IMG/VR virus record: IMGVR_UViG_3300044825_001111
Span: 1-50,963 of that record
Source of the DNA: a virus
DNA length: 50,963 bases
Direction: 5' to 3' (one strand)
Shown here one piece after another: positions 23,217 through 32,482 of the stretch; positions within the stretch are counted from its first letter, which is position 1; the number at the start of each line of letters is the position of its first letter. The notes below the pieces were generated by a model. That model worked only from the letters and a program-made list of their open reading frames with translations. It made no database searches and had not been told where the DNA came from. Position numbers and translations under genes: made by a program.

Positions 23217-23987
23217 TCAGGTGCCGTAGTGCGCTTTGCGGGCGTCGAGCCAGGTTTTCAACTCAGACAGGTGCGAGGTGATCCTGTCGCCTTTCCACAT
23301 GACGATTTCAAACACGGTGACGAAGTCGGTGGCATTCGCGGTCAGATCGCCAATGGTGCCGGAGTTGTTTCCGAGCCGCAGCCAGCCGCGGCTCGTGTCG
23401 ACGGGCGAGCCGCCGCCTCCGTACATGGGCGCCACAGCGTTTCCGTTGATAGAACTTGCAGTGAGCGCGGCGGTGGTCACCGATACCGCGTCGATCGTGC
23501 CGCGACTATTGCGGTCGCTCTGGTTCGTCGATGCGATGAAGGCCGAAACTGTATTGTTCGGAATGCCGGAAATCTGTGCGCCAGTGACTGCGGGAGTATT
23601 GGAACGCGCAGAGATCACGCTGGAGGACCGTACAAGATGAAAGGGTCTGGCATTCGACGAGACGGTCGCCTGCTTGCCGATCGTCATCGCATTAAGCGTG
23701 ACGTTGTTTGCAAAGGTTGGATAGAAGAGGATGCCAATGGTTCCCTGCCATCCAATCGGAACAAAGCATTTCCAATTGTGGGAATTGTCGAGCTTGAGTC
23801 CGCGGCGGGAATTCGACCCAGCCGTAGCGAACAGCGGCGTTCCATCCGTCTTGACCAAGGCGTTCCGCAAGCCGTAGCCCGCATGATCGAGAAAACGGGT
23901 GTCGCCGGAATCGTAGGCGGCACCGTCCGTGTCGTCGAGGCGCCACTCAGAGCAATAGCCGGGGATTGCCGCTGCTTCTGCTGTCAT
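23217..23987 (-). CDS. Probable tail fibre accessory protein, lectin-like, 256 aa
   Basis: ATG at 23987 in a TAATG overlap with the esterase gene. The sequence is rich in short strands (EWRLDDTDGAAYDSGDTRFL, GTIGILFYPTFANNVTLNAM, VTVFEIVMWKGDRITSHLSE), the look of a LamG/concanavalin-like sandwich. The last motif resembles the segment that ends many phage LamG domains. Role inferred from position among fibre genes. Confidence 0.6.
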   Translation of the reverse strand: MTAEAAAIPGYCSEWRLDDTDGAAYDSGDTRFLDHAGYGLRNALVKTDGTPLFATAGSNSRRGLKLDNSHNWKCFVPIGWQGTIGILFYPTFANNVTLNAMTIGKQATVSSNARPFHLVRSSSVISARSNTPAVTGAQISGIPNNTVSAFIASTNQSDRNSRGTIDAVSVTTAALTASSINGNAVAPMYGGGGSPVDTSRGWLRLGNNSGTIGDLTANATDFVTVFEIVMWKGDRITSHLSELKTWLDARKAHYGT

Positions 23988-25228
23988 TACGTCACCACGA
24001 TTTCTTGAGGGGTTGCCCACTCGTAGTGGGTGAAGGCGCCGTCGTAGACAGACGCCGCGCTGTAGCCGGCCCTTCTGATCTGCGACCCAGACCTGTTTGA
24101 CGCACCGCTGACGAGGCTCGCTGAAGTCGCCTGCATCGCAATCCGAAGCACCTGCGAGCCAGCGCCTGAAGGCGTCGACGCAAGGGTCAACGTCACGCCA
24201 TCTGATCCGAGCGCCACGGCGTTCGTGACCTGCACAGGCGAGCCATTGTCGATGTACTCAAAGCCTGTCGCATGAGCCAACGAGGTGTTGAGATTGGTGC
24301 CGAAGGTGGCGGCCCCGTCGATCGTGATGTTCTTGTTAAAGGTCACCGCGATCGACGCACCGGTGCGAACGGCGGTCAGCATTTTGAGCGGCGGTGCCGT
24401 GTCGCCGTCCTCGAACCACCGCTTGATGCGTAGCCCATAAGCCTCGCCGCGCTGAACGAATCCGAGCGGGGTCTGATGAATGCGGTCGGACTCGCTGTCG
24501 TAGGGGTAGCTCGGCCCGATCGACATGGCGTTGGGCACGTCCTCTGACAAACGAAGGATTGCCTTCTGGATGCCAACGGCATTGGCAATGACGGGCTGCA
24601 TTTGCATATGATGGGCGAACAGGATGGGTGGAACATAGCTCGGCCGACCGACAGCCTGGGCCGCGTAAAGCTGGAGCGCCGTGCAATAGTCCATTCCGTT
24701 GGCGTAGTATTGCGCTTCGCTGGTCGCGTCGGAGACGGCTTTCTCGCCGTGGTGATAGACGAACACATAGTCGAGCTCGTGGCCATCAGCTGCAGCGAAT
24801 GCCGCGAACCGCTCGATGATTGCAAGCGTCGTGGCCATCGGACCACCACCTGCGAGGACTTCGAGGTTTCGGGAGCCGATAGCGACGGACGCCATGTAGC
24901 CCTTCACATGGGTCGACGGCAGGCCGATGAGATCCAGGCCACCGCCCGGCCCCTGGATCGTGCCCTCTTCGGCGTAGGTTGCAGCCGTTGCGGCGTCAGA
25001 CCAATGCAGCGTGTTTTCCTCGTTGCTGCCGCCGCTCGCTGGGTCAAACAACCAGTGCGGGCTTGCGCAACCGCCAACAGGCATATTCATGGGACCGCTG
25101 CTCGTGCCGGTTAGGCGCGAGGAACCCCTAGGCCGATTGTTCGACTGCCCGACAAGGATGATCGCCAGCGCCCTCGGCGTCGGCGGTGTCGTCCGCATGA
25201 AGCCGCCGATTGAGAACGGAAACGTCAT
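23987..25228 (-). CDS. Tail-associated GQSN-type carbohydrate esterase (CE6/SASA-like), 413 aa
   Basis: VGQSNNRP with Ser29 is the GQSN nucleophile block of sialate-O-acetylesterase/CE6 proteins. [12 protein letters not shown] (158-169) resembles the QGE-SD block, and [11 protein letters not shown] supplies Asp248 and His251. Residues from about 290 on form a beta domain ([20 protein letters not shown]). It likely removes acetyl groups from a surface glycan during adsorption. ATG at 25228 overlaps the fibre stop (ATGA). Confidence 0.75.
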   Translation of the reverse strand: MTFPFSIGGFMRTTPPTPRALAIILVGQSNNRPRGSSRLTGTSSGPMNMPVGGCASPHWLFDPASGGSNEENTLHWSDAATAATYAEEGTIQGPGGGLDLIGLPSTHVKGYMASVAIGSRNLEVLAGGGPMATTLAIIERFAAFAAADGHELDYVFVYHHGEKAVSDATSEAQYYANGMDYCTALQLYAAQAVGRPSYVPPILFAHHMQMQPVIANAVGIQKAILRLSEDVPNAMSIGPSYPYDSESDRIHQTPLGFVQRGEAYGLRIKRWFEDGDTAPPLKMLTAVRTGASIAVTFNKNITIDGAATFGTNLNTSLAHATGFEYIDNGSPVQVTNAVALGSDGVTLTLASTPSGAGSQVLRIAMQATSASLVSGASNRSGSQIRRAGYSAASVYDGAFTHYEWATPQEIVVT

Positions 25229-26520
25229 TGCATTGCCACCACGTTGAGAAGGGAGCCAGTGTCGCCGACATGAATGAAGCACTTGAATTCATGTCCGTTG
25301 GTCGTCGTGAAGGAGTCGCCGCTGACCTTGGTAAAGCCCGAGGTCGTGATCGCACCGGCCGAAGCGCCGTTCGTGATCTCGACCGTGAGAGACGTGGCGC
25401 GGCCCGCGGTCACCGTCGGCGGCGCCAGGGTGTGCGCACCATTGTTCGTATACTTGTGCTCGTTGCCGTTGGCGAAGGCTGGCGTCACCGTGCCGGACGA
25501 CACGACGCCGGCCGTGCCATAAGTGTTGTACTGCGTTGACGAGAAGCCTGCGGTCAGGTTCGCGGAAACGTCCGACTTGAGCGTGTCGGCATCGTAGGCC
25601 TGCACGTCGGTTCCGATCACGAGGCCCAGGGTCGTCCGCCCGGCCGCCGCATCTGCGTCGTCGACCAAGCTGCGGCCGAACGACGTGAACGTGGCGAGGG
25701 CCGCAGTCCCAGAGCCGGTGAAGTATGGCAAGCGGTCGGCAGCACTGGTGAGGCCCGCGATTGCGGCGAGTTCCGCGTCATAGGCCTGCACGTTGGTTCC
25801 GATGACCAGCCCCAGCGTGGTCCGCTGCGCTGCGGCGTCGGCATCATCCAGAAGTGCCCGGCCGGCGGCGGTGAAGGTCGCCAGGGCGGCCGTGCCGGCT
25901 CCGGTGAAGTACGGCAGGCGATCCGCGGCGGACGTCAGCCCGGCAATAGCTGCCAGCTCTGCGTCGTATGCCTGGACGTCCGTACCGATGACAAGTCCGA
26001 GCGTGGTGCGGGCAGCCGATGCGCTCGCGTCGTCGATCAGGGTTCGCCCGTAGGCCGACAGCGTGGTCAGCGCCGCCGAACCCGCGCCGGTGAAGTATGG
26101 GAGCTGATCTGCCGCCGACACCAGGCCGGACAGCGCGGAGAGTTCGGCGTCCTGTGCCTGCACGTTGGTGCCAATAACCAGGCCGAGGGTCGTCCGCATG
26201 GCCGAGGCGTCGGCGTCGTCCATGACCGTGAGCGCGAAGGCCGAGGCGGCGCTGGCGTCAAGCTTGGCGTTGAGCGCCGAGGAAAGGTCGGTCTGCGAGG
26301 CAATGCTGCCGGTGATCGTGCCCCATGCCGCGCTGCCGCCACCGCCGCCGCCACCGCCGACGACGAAGTAGCCGAGAGACGCCCAGGCCGTGACGCCGTC
26401 GCCGATCTTGAACTTGCCCGAGTCGGTCTCGTAACCATGCTCACCCGATGCGAGAATCGGGTTGGCCGAGGTCCAGTTCGCGGTTGTGTCGCGGCGAACT
26501 TGTAGACGGATGAATGACAT
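25225..26520 (-). CDS. Tail fibre with 62-residue repeats, 431 aa
   Basis: The N-terminus ([40 protein letters not shown]) is the structural-tail attachment module common to many phage fibres. After a Gly-rich linker (residues 55-63) come three full copies and one part copy of a 62-residue unit ([25 protein letters not shown]). The C-terminal domain is beta-rich ([20 protein letters not shown]) and ends [20 protein letters not shown]. Start at 26520 in a TAATG overlap. Confidence 0.8.
   Translation of the reverse strand: MSFIRLQVRRDTTANWTSANPILASGEHGYETDSGKFKIGDGVTAWASLGYFVVGGGGGGGGSAAWGTITGSIASQTDLSSALNAKLDASAASAFALTVMDDADASAMRTTLGLVIGTNVQAQDAELSALSGLVSAADQLPYFTGAGSAALTTLSAYGRTLIDDASASAARTTLGLVIGTDVQAYDAELAAIAGLTSAADRLPYFTGAGTAALATFTAAGRALLDDADAAAQRTTLGLVIGTNVQAYDAELAAIAGLTSAADRLPYFTGSGTAALATFTSFGRSLVDDADAAAGRTTLGLVIGTDVQAYDADTLKSDVSANLTAGFSSTQYNTYGTAGVVSSGTVTPAFANGNEHKYTNNGAHTLAPPTVTAGRATSLTVEITNGASAGAITTSGFTKVSGDSFTTTNGHEFKCFIHVGDTGSLLNVVAMQ
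25591..26220 (-). repeat. 186-bp tandem coding repeat in the tail fibre gene
   Basis: Units begin at 26220, 26034, 25848 and 25662 (minus strand), each 186 bp, the last truncated after about 24 codons. The third unit and the start of the fourth are the most alike, which points to recent duplication. Copy number could change by recombination and alter fibre length. Confidence 0.8.
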
Positions 26521-27056
26521 TACGAGGATCCTCCGAGAGTAAGCCCAGGGTTGCCGTTGCCGAGATCCCAAAGCGGGATGCTGGTGAAATCAGTTGCCGC
26601 GGAGCCGGCATCAAATGACGTGATGCCGTCGCTGGTGCCGCCGACGATGATCGGCAGGACCACGGCCGCGTTGACCGTGCGGGTCCGGTTGCCGTCCATT
26701 TTCAAGTATGTCTCGCGGTCGCCGGGCGAGCCGATCAGCAGGGTGCCCTCGGCCGTCCAGATGTCGTCGGTCAGGTCGCGGAACAGGTGGAGGCGGTAGA
26801 CGCCCGCGCGCACACCCGCGTGCTGCACCTCCGTCGCCGTAAGCCTCAGAATGCCGGTCGCCGCATTGGTCGTCTCGATCAGCCCCTCGTCGGCCGCCGC
26901 GCCGACGCTGCGGAAAGTGAAGACCAGGACCCCGTTGTTGTAGACCTCGGCGACATACTCGGCACCCGACAGGTTGATCGCCGCGCCAGCCGCGTCGACA
27001 AAGGTGATCGGCACCGACCACAGCGTGTCAGTGTAAAGGCCATGATTTAGAGGCAT
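26520..27056 (-). CDS. Tail fibre-associated hypothetical protein, 178 aa
   Basis: Begins [20 protein letters not shown], followed by [20 protein letters not shown] and [20 protein letters not shown]. The beta-sandwich pattern resembles baseplate/fibre adaptor proteins of the BppU N-terminal type, but similarity is weak. Its stop overlaps the fibre ATG, so it may join the fibre to the tail tip or help it fold. Confidence 0.6.
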   Translation of the reverse strand: MPLNHGLYTDTLWSVPITFVDAAGAAINLSGAEYVAEVYNNGVLVFTFRSVGAAADEGLIETTNAATGILRLTATEVQHAGVRAGVYRLHLFRDLTDDIWTAEGTLLIGSPGDRETYLKMDGNRTRTVNAAVVLPIIVGGTSDGITSFDAGSAATDFTSIPLWDLGNGNPGLTLGGSS

Positions 27057-27060
27057 TGTG

Positions 27061-27429
27061 CTACTTTCTGAAAGTGGCGGTCAGAAACATTCCGGCGAAG
27101 ATCGTCGCCATGAGACCGGCCTCGGCAACCGGAAGAGCGGCCACAGTCCCGTCGAGGTTCCAGATCGAGTCGACGACGATGGACAGGAAGTAGACGACGG
27201 CCGTCATTTCGGCCAGGAACCGCGGAACCCACGCGACCGGGTGCCCGAGCTGCAGCTTGACGATCTGCGCCTGCTCCTGCCGGGTGGCGAGCTCGGCCTT
27301 GATCTCCGAGATCGTGACCTCGGTCTTCAGCTTCTCGCGGTCGTTCTCGATCGCCGCCCGCTTTTCGAGGTGGCCCAGGACGGAGGTCAGGACGCCCCCG
27401 CCCAGCCAGTTCAGGATCATGGCGAGCAT
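27061..27429 (-). CDS. Holin of the 3-TM family, 122 aa
   Basis: A short hydrophobic start (MLAMILNWLGGGVLTSVLGH), a charged helix (EKLKTEVTISEIKAELATRQ), then LGHPVAWVPRFLAEMTAVVY and two more membrane segments up to FAGMFLTATFRK. This arrangement, with QLGHPVAW and VVDSIWNLDGT, is that of phage and GTA 3-TM holins. It would form the inner-membrane lesion that times lysis. ATG at 27429 in a TGATG overlap. Confidence 0.8.
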   Translation of the reverse strand: MLAMILNWLGGGVLTSVLGHLEKRAAIENDREKLKTEVTISEIKAELATRQEQAQIVKLQLGHPVAWVPRFLAEMTAVVYFLSIVVDSIWNLDGTVAALPVAEAGLMATIFAGMFLTATFRK

Positions 27430-27725
27430 CACTGATCTCCGTATGGCCAAGGCGGTAGATCGACTGTCTGCCCGGCAAGCGCGTGGGTGCTGTCGCTCAG
27501 GAACTCGATGCGGCCGTCGCGGACGAAGCAATGGCAGATCGGGGCAGTCGAGTGCGCCTTGCCCGCATTGGTGAGCAGCGATGGCGAGAGCGTCGGCTTC
27601 TCGACATCGCCGTTCCATGTCCAACCCAGCGGATCGGTGGTAACACCGTGGACCGCATCGCAGCCGGGACACCACAAGTGAAGGCCGCGCTTCCCGCCGC
27701 CGGTCCATTGCTTAACCTTTGCCAT
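27429..27725 (-). CDS. DUF6527-like protein, 98 aa
   Basis: Contains WCPGCDAVHGV, WTWNGDVEKPTLSPSLL, CHCFVRDGRIEFLSDSTHAL and AGQTVDLPPWP. These are the blocks of the small phage family now called DUF6527, with a likely CxxC/CxC metal site. Function unknown; it commonly sits near lysis and tail genes. Confidence 0.8.
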   Translation of the reverse strand: MAKVKQWTGGGKRGLHLWCPGCDAVHGVTTDPLGWTWNGDVEKPTLSPSLLTNAGKAHSTAPICHCFVRDGRIEFLSDSTHALAGQTVDLPPWPYGDQ

Positions 27726-27729
27726 GGCG

Positions 27730-27951
27730 TCACCACCAGCCCTGAATGATCGTCTGCGCCTTCTTGCGGAACCACATCACGCCCAGGACCATGACGGGGA
27801 TCGAGACGCTCAGGACTTCGGTCAGCGCGACCTGCAGCTCGGCCGGCGCGAGCGGAACGCCCCAGGTCTTGACCGCATAGGCGGCGAGGATGGCGATGCA
27901 CATTTGCGTGGTGCGGGATTTCAGAAAGCCCTCGACGTTTTGCTGATCCAT
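27730..27951 (-). CDS. Small membrane protein, holin-like, 73 aa
   Basis: Two hydrophobic segments (QMCIAILAAYAVKTWGV and VLSVSIPVMVLGVMWF) and a basic end. It starts one base after the endolysin stop. Position and topology suggest a holin, antiholin or lysis accessory. It is one of three candidate holins in this cassette. Confidence 0.65.
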   Translation of the reverse strand: MDQQNVEGFLKSRTTQMCIAILAAYAVKTWGVPLAPAELQVALTEVLSVSIPVMVLGVMWFRKKAQTIIQGWW

Positions 27952-27952
27952 G

Positions 27953-28624
27953 TCACTTGCCTCCGAAGAACACAGCCGCGATGCCGGCTAGAAGGGCGCC
28001 GACGATCCAGAACATGACCTCGCCGATCGAGCGCTTGGCGCTGATGGGCTCCGGTGGCGGGCTGGGCAGCGGCGGAACGGTCGGCGCGACATCGGGCTGC
28101 GACGGGTTGATCGAAGCCATAGACAGCGCCTTGGAGCGCACGCCGTCGACGCGGCGGGTCCAGCCTTTGCCGAACGTGTCCCAGGTGCTGAGGTCTTCCA
28201 GGAACTTCATGCGGCGGTCGCAGAGCTTGGCAATGACGCCCTCCGCGGGCTTGGCCGCCGCTGTGGCAATTGTCACATTGCCCATGAGGCCGTCGACGGC
28301 AACGCCGAGCACTTCCTGCAGATGCTCGATTGCCCGACGCGGCCCTGAATTGACCGCATAGTCGAACACCGCATAGTCGAGGCCAGATGGCAGGTTGTCG
28401 GCGCGAACCGCCATCCAGTATTGCTGATAGTAGATTGCCTCGATCTCGGCGTCGCTGATGCGCGCCACCGACTGTTGATCCTTGCCGGCATTCCGGCGGT
28501 AAGCGTCATAGACGCGCTGCGTGACGCCGCGCATGGTGGCGCCGCCGGGATCCCGCGGGTGATTGGAAAAGCCGCCCTCGTGGACAAGGACGGCCGCCAG
28601 CGATGATTTGAAGTTGGCCTTCAT
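27953..28624 (-). CDS. GH108 endolysin with C-terminal membrane segment, 223 aa
   Basis: VLVHEGGFSNHPRDPGGATM (Glu16 as predicted catalytic acid) is the GH108 N-acetylmuramidase signature. A peptidoglycan-binding_3-type region follows (AIEHLQEVLGVAVDGLMGNV). A Pro-rich linker (PTVPPLPSPPPEP) leads to a hydrophobic end at about 203-222 (VMFWIVGALLAGIAAVFFGG). Endolysins usually lack a C-terminal membrane anchor. The ATG at 28624 overlaps the previous TGA (TGATG); a GTG one codon earlier is possible. Confidence 0.87.
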   Translation of the reverse strand: MKANFKSSLAAVLVHEGGFSNHPRDPGGATMRGVTQRVYDAYRRNAGKDQQSVARISDAEIEAIYYQQYWMAVRADNLPSGLDYAVFDYAVNSGPRRAIEHLQEVLGVAVDGLMGNVTIATAAAKPAEGVIAKLCDRRMKFLEDLSTWDTFGKGWTRRVDGVRSKALSMASINPSQPDVAPTVPPLPSPPPEPISAKRSIGEVMFWIVGALLAGIAAVFFGGK

Positions 28625-29004
28625 CACATACCTCTCGGCTCAAAGATGCAGTAGTAGCCGCGGCGCGGGTCCGACGAGACGGTGTCGCCCATCAGGCAAA
28701 TGTGCCACAGGTTGTCTTCGCTCGGCTGCAGGCGGGCGTAGTCAATGAACTCGTCGAAGCCCGTCCGGCGGTTGTAGTTGATCGCCTGCGCCTGCTCTGG
28801 CGTGAGCGTCACGCGAATGCCGCGCGGGTCCGAGAAGTCGATGAACCGGACATCGAGCGGCGCGCAGTCTGAGCCGCCGCAGCATGACGTCATCTTCCCG
28901 AAGATCGGGTCGCGCTTCTGGCTGTACCAGCTATGAGCCCAGACAACCGGCGCCAGAAACACGAAAGCCGCCACGAGGGCGGCCACGGCGAGCAGATGGC
29001 GCAT
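28624..29004 (-). CDS. Secreted Cys-rich protein, 126 aa
   Basis: Residues 1-23 (MRHLLAVAALVAAFVFLAPV, cut after VWA) are a signal peptide. The mature start HSWYSQKRDPIFGKMTSCCG with GSDCAPL is a pattern I associate with small secreted proteins of Rhizobiales and their phages. Disulphides are likely. Its place inside the lysis cassette suggests a periplasmic role, possibly outer-membrane disruption, but this is inference. Confidence 0.75.
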   Translation of the reverse strand: MRHLLAVAALVAAFVFLAPVVWAHSWYSQKRDPIFGKMTSCCGGSDCAPLDVRFIDFSDPRGIRVTLTPEQAQAINYNRRTGFDEFIDYARLQPSEDNLWHICLMGDTVSSDPRRGYYCIFEPRGM

Positions 29005-29008
29005 GGGA

Positions 29009-29179
29009 CTAGACCGGCGGTGCGGACGAGAAGAGGCCGGCGATCCATGCCCAGATTGCGGCGCCGAGAGCGACCAGGGCGGCCATGCCCTTCTTCCAGT
29101 CCATGCCGGTCGGGGTCATTGCGCTGTACATGAAGATCGCCGCGAGGGCGACAAGCACGCCGATAAGAATGTAGCTCAT
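29009..29179 (-). CDS. Small two-TM membrane protein, 56 aa
   Basis: Reads MSYILIGVLVALAAIFMYSA, a polar turn (MTPTGMDWKKG), then MAALVALGAAIWAWIAGLF. Two membrane helices with a short loop fit a small holin or antiholin. ATG at 29179 overlaps the preceding stop (ATGA). The longer frame reading in from 29890 is a shadow of the J-like gene. Confidence 0.65.
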   Translation of the reverse strand: MSYILIGVLVALAAIFMYSAMTPTGMDWKKGMAALVALGAAIWAWIAGLFSSAPPV

Positions 29180-29463
29180 TGGACTTCCTTTCCGATGGTG
29201 GTTGTTCTGTCCGTTTTGCCCGCGTCCGAACGCCGGTCGAGCAAGGTCTCGATCCGCTGTGTCAGCCGGTCGAGGTTCTTCAACTGTTCGCGGATCTGGA
29301 CGATGTCCTCGCGCAGCGTGACTTGAGTTTCGAGCGTCTTCTCGATGACCGTAACGCGGGCATTGGTGGCGCTCGCGTACCAGATGCCGCTTCCGACAGA
29401 GCACAAGATCGTTATGATCAACGCGAGCGGGATTTCTCGCCCTACGTGCCAGCGTTCGGCCAT
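29176..29463 (-). CDS. Membrane-anchored coiled-coil protein, spanin-like, 95 aa
   Basis: A preceding GGAGAAGG gives a good ribosome site. One membrane segment (IPLALIITILCSVGSGIWYA, residues 11-30) is followed by a long coiled coil (EKTLETQVTLREDIVQIREQ, LKNLDRLTQRIETLLDRR). This N-in, coil-out form resembles an inner-membrane spanin. No clear lipoprotein partner is seen. Confidence 0.6.
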   Translation of the reverse strand: MAERWHVGREIPLALIITILCSVGSGIWYASATNARVTVIEKTLETQVTLREDIVQIREQLKNLDRLTQRIETLLDRRSDAGKTDRTTTIGKEVQ

Positions 29464-29475
29464 TTCCTTCTCCCA

Positions 29476-32070
29476 TCAAGCATGAATTTCCGGCGCTTCG
29501 TCGAGAAGCGTGACGCGGGCTTCCAGGTTCGGCAGCCGCTCGATGTTGAACACCTTGCAGCGACGCGCCGTTGATACAAATGACCCGATGGCGACGGTCT
29601 TGCCCGCGACGACAGTCTCGGGATCCGTGACGGCAAACGGCGTTGTGAATAGGATCGTCTGGCTGTCGACCACGGACGCGATCTGCTTGGTCAGCGTCAA
29701 GCCGGTGTCGAGCTGGATCGTCACCCCTGCCCCGGTCGTCGGCGTCGTCACGGCGGCATCGAGGCGCAGGCCGGTGACATTGCCGGCGGACTTCAAGACT
29801 TCGACGATCACCGCCGACGCGATCGTGCTGTCGAGTTCGTCGACTGCCAGCGCTACCAGCGTGCCGCGCCCGCTGACCAGGTGCGCCCAATCCATTTCAA
29901 AAGAATAGGTGTTCTTGCGATAGATCATCTGGCGCAGGTCGAAGGTTGCCCGCGCCTGCACCTTGGTCCGGTTCGTGAACAGATTGTAGCGGATCGCCTG
30001 GAACAGCGTGGCGTTGCCGCTGTTGTAGCCGGGCGCATAGACAATCGTTTCCGTCGCCCGGAAGTCGTCGGCTTCGTCAAGGAACTCGGCGCGGATCGCG
30101 TGCGGAATCTTTGTGAAGGACCGCTCGACCGAAAGGTTACGGATGATCCGGGAACTCAGGAGCTGCGTCGTCGCTTCGGAGGTCGTGTCACGTTCCAGAA
30201 GGATCGACCACTTTTCCTCTTGCCTAGGAACGCCGCGGCAGGTGGCGGCCAGTTCCTGCAAAGCCTGCTCGACCGAGTAGCCCTGGATGATGCCGTTCGC
30301 CTCGTAGCCATTCGCCTCGCAGTCTAGATATGCGTCGCCCAGCGCGCGGTCGTCGACGAGACTCGCCGACAATGGCTGCGCGTTTAGCGAGCCGATCAGA
30401 ACCTCCCGATAGAGCGCGGCGGGGTTGTTGGTGGGATTGTAGGACGTGACCCAGGTCGTGCCGCTAAACGTGCGCGCCCGGCTGGTGAAACTGCCGCTGA
30501 TGCTTTCGATCTTGGTCTTGCGCGCCTTGACCGCGATCAGGCAAAGGTCGGTGCGGACGCCAATCGGGTGATCGTTCTTGATGCAGGTGAAGGCCTCGAC
30601 CTGAGCGGCGCCGACGAGTTTCTTCTGATTGACCGTGACCTTGTAGGTCGAAGAATCGAGGAAGTAATCGAAGAAGCGCGCCTTGGTCGGGCTGCCGTTG
30701 TATTCGTAGGTCGAGGCCGAAAACGACGAGAGATCGTAGCCAGTGCCGCGGCGGATCCTGATGTCGTACTTGTCCTTCGGAAACGTGGTCCCGCTGAGAT
30801 AGAGCGTCACGCCGTCGCGGTCGATCTGGACGTTTTTGGCTGGCTTGAGCGTGCCAGTCTGCCGGAAGTGGCTATTGGCCTGCCAGCTCTGGGTATCGCC
30901 GCCGGTGTAGCCGTAGGCGTAGAACGTCGCCTCGCTGCTCGTCGGAGTGGCCGAGCCAGAGATCGCGCTCCACACCAGTTTGATATGCTGGCGCAGCGGC
31001 TTTGCCCAATCGTCAAGCGGGCTGATGTGGATCTCCGGGCCCTTGATCCATGTCGGTGAGCCGTGGCGCTTGATCTCGATGCGGAACGGGATCGCGGCAC
31101 GTTGCGTGCTGCCGTCACCGCCTTGAAAATAGTAGCCAGCCGGTAGGGCCAGCCGCAGGATCGCCTCGTCGGGCTCGCTGACCGTCTGGAACAGGTGATA
31201 GACCGACTTGGAGTCGTCCGGCGATGACTGGTCGACGAGACGGTCGAGCCGGCCGTCATTGCCCTCTTCGAGATCGAACTCTGACAAGGCCTCGCCCTGG
31301 CGCTCGACACCCATGCGGGTGACCAGCGTGAGCGCCGAGCTTGAGCTCGTCCCTCCCTCGCGGGTTTCGATCTCCACGTCGGGGAACTCGCTGTATGGCA
31401 CCCCGTTGATCAGCACTTCGTTGATCTGCGTGAACCCGGCCAGACCGACGATCGCGTAGACCTCGACCGTCCCGTCGAGCAGCAGGCTATAGGGCTGCAT
31501 GACGAATGGCGGCGAGGCGGTGACCGTGCCCATGACCTTCGGCAGATACTCGAAAGGCGCCATTGCGTTGCCGTTGATCCCGGCGACCGCCTCGGGCCGA
31601 AAATTCCGGTTCTTGGCGTTCCCTGCCACCGGCGGCGGTGCCAGGGCCCGCAGCGCCAGTTGTCCGGCGATGCCGAAGGCGGCCCCGGCCAATTGAGCGC
31701 CGAGCGTAGCAGGCCCGAAAGCGGCGCCCAGGAACGGCGCCAGCGTGCCGCCCGAGATCAGCGCAGCGCCCGCGATGATGGCAATGGTCGCCACGATCGT
31801 GATGACCTGCTTCGTGCTGCCCTGCTGCCCGCCGTGGAGCGTCGGAGGGTAAACCGTCACGACCATGCCGTCTTTCGGCCTCACCAGCCGCCAGAACCGG
31901 CACGGGACGACGTGGCCATTGATCGCCACCTCGCCAGTCTCGAGAACCCATTGCGGCACCTCGGCCAGCGCCACGATGTCGGCCAGGGTCGCGTTGCCGG
32001 GCACGGTCACGCGCCGCGCTGGCTCGAACCAGTCATTGCGGGATATGACGTTAACGGCTGGCAATGACAT
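29476..32070 (-). CDS. Tail tip host-specificity protein, J-like, 864 aa
   Basis: ATG at 32070, 20 nt inside the NlpC/P60 gene. Residues about 25-75 form a ubiquitin-like domain (LADIVALAEVPQWVLETGEV, NGHVVPCRFWRLVRPKDGMV) as in lambda tail protein I. Next is a hydrophobic stretch (about 90-155), then the J core (LPKVMGTVTASPPFVMQPYS and onward, GYSVEQALQELAATCRGVP). It ends ARVTLLDEAPEIHA. It forms the tail tip and probably contacts the receptor. In lambda the I and J functions are separate genes. Confidence 0.85.
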   Translation of the reverse strand: MSLPAVNVISRNDWFEPARRVTVPGNATLADIVALAEVPQWVLETGEVAINGHVVPCRFWRLVRPKDGMVVTVYPPTLHGGQQGSTKQVITIVATIAIIAGAALISGGTLAPFLGAAFGPATLGAQLAGAAFGIAGQLALRALAPPPVAGNAKNRNFRPEAVAGINGNAMAPFEYLPKVMGTVTASPPFVMQPYSLLLDGTVEVYAIVGLAGFTQINEVLINGVPYSEFPDVEIETREGGTSSSSALTLVTRMGVERQGEALSEFDLEEGNDGRLDRLVDQSSPDDSKSVYHLFQTVSEPDEAILRLALPAGYYFQGGDGSTQRAAIPFRIEIKRHGSPTWIKGPEIHISPLDDWAKPLRQHIKLVWSAISGSATPTSSEATFYAYGYTGGDTQSWQANSHFRQTGTLKPAKNVQIDRDGVTLYLSGTTFPKDKYDIRIRRGTGYDLSSFSASTYEYNGSPTKARFFDYFLDSSTYKVTVNQKKLVGAAQVEAFTCIKNDHPIGVRTDLCLIAVKARKTKIESISGSFTSRARTFSGTTWVTSYNPTNNPAALYREVLIGSLNAQPLSASLVDDRALGDAYLDCEANGYEANGIIQGYSVEQALQELAATCRGVPRQEEKWSILLERDTTSEATTQLLSSRIIRNLSVERSFTKIPHAIRAEFLDEADDFRATETIVYAPGYNSGNATLFQAIRYNLFTNRTKVQARATFDLRQMIYRKNTYSFEMDWAHLVSGRGTLVALAVDELDSTIASAVIVEVLKSAGNVTGLRLDAAVTTPTTGAGVTIQLDTGLTLTKQIASVVDSQTILFTTPFAVTDPETVVAGKTVAIGSFVSTARRCKVFNIERLPNLEARVTLLDEAPEIHA

Positions 32071-32482
32071 GGTGCCTGTAAATCCCGCAGATCCGATCTT
32101 TGACGGTATGGCTCGTGAGCTTCGGCGCGACCGCGTCAATCCCATGTTCCACGTGTAACACTGTGGCAAAAGGCGCCACGATCCCGACATGCGCCGGAAC
32201 CCCGACCCCGCCCGCGTGGCCGCGCATGACCACGACGTCGAACTCTTGCTCGGCGCCCCGGATCACCGGCAGCCATTCCCGGCTGTCGATGCTCGATACA
32301 ATCGCCCGCGCGACGCCTCGAATGTCGGTCGCCTTGATTGCCGCGAAGTCGTCCAGCGGCATCTTGAGCCGTTCCCAGAAGACCAGCCGGACCAGCCCCC
32401 AGCAATCGACGCCCGTCCGGTCCCGGCCTCCGTCGACGAAGGGCAGCCCGACATAGTCGGACGCCCAGGAGATTTCAGTCAT
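32051..32482 (-). CDS. NlpC/P60-type tail peptidase, 143 aa
   Basis: GVDCWGLVRLVF carries the catalytic Cys (residue 26) and GVPAHVGIVAP the His (about 97). This is the cysteine peptidase found in lambda K-type tail assembly proteins. It may cut peptidoglycan during DNA entry. ATG at 32482 lies 8 nt inside the preceding gene. Confidence 0.88.
   Translation of the reverse strand: MTEISWASDYVGLPFVDGGRDRTGVDCWGLVRLVFWERLKMPLDDFAAIKATDIRGVARAIVSSIDSREWLPVIRGAEQEFDVVVMRGHAGGVGVPAHVGIVAPFATVLHVEHGIDAVAPKLTSHTVKDRICGIYRHHVIASR

Noticed and set aside
19306-27056. A diversity-generating retroelement acting on tail fibre genes
   Set aside because: No reverse transcriptase gene and no template/variable repeat pair were seen anywhere in the window. 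The fibre repeats are ordinary tandem copies.
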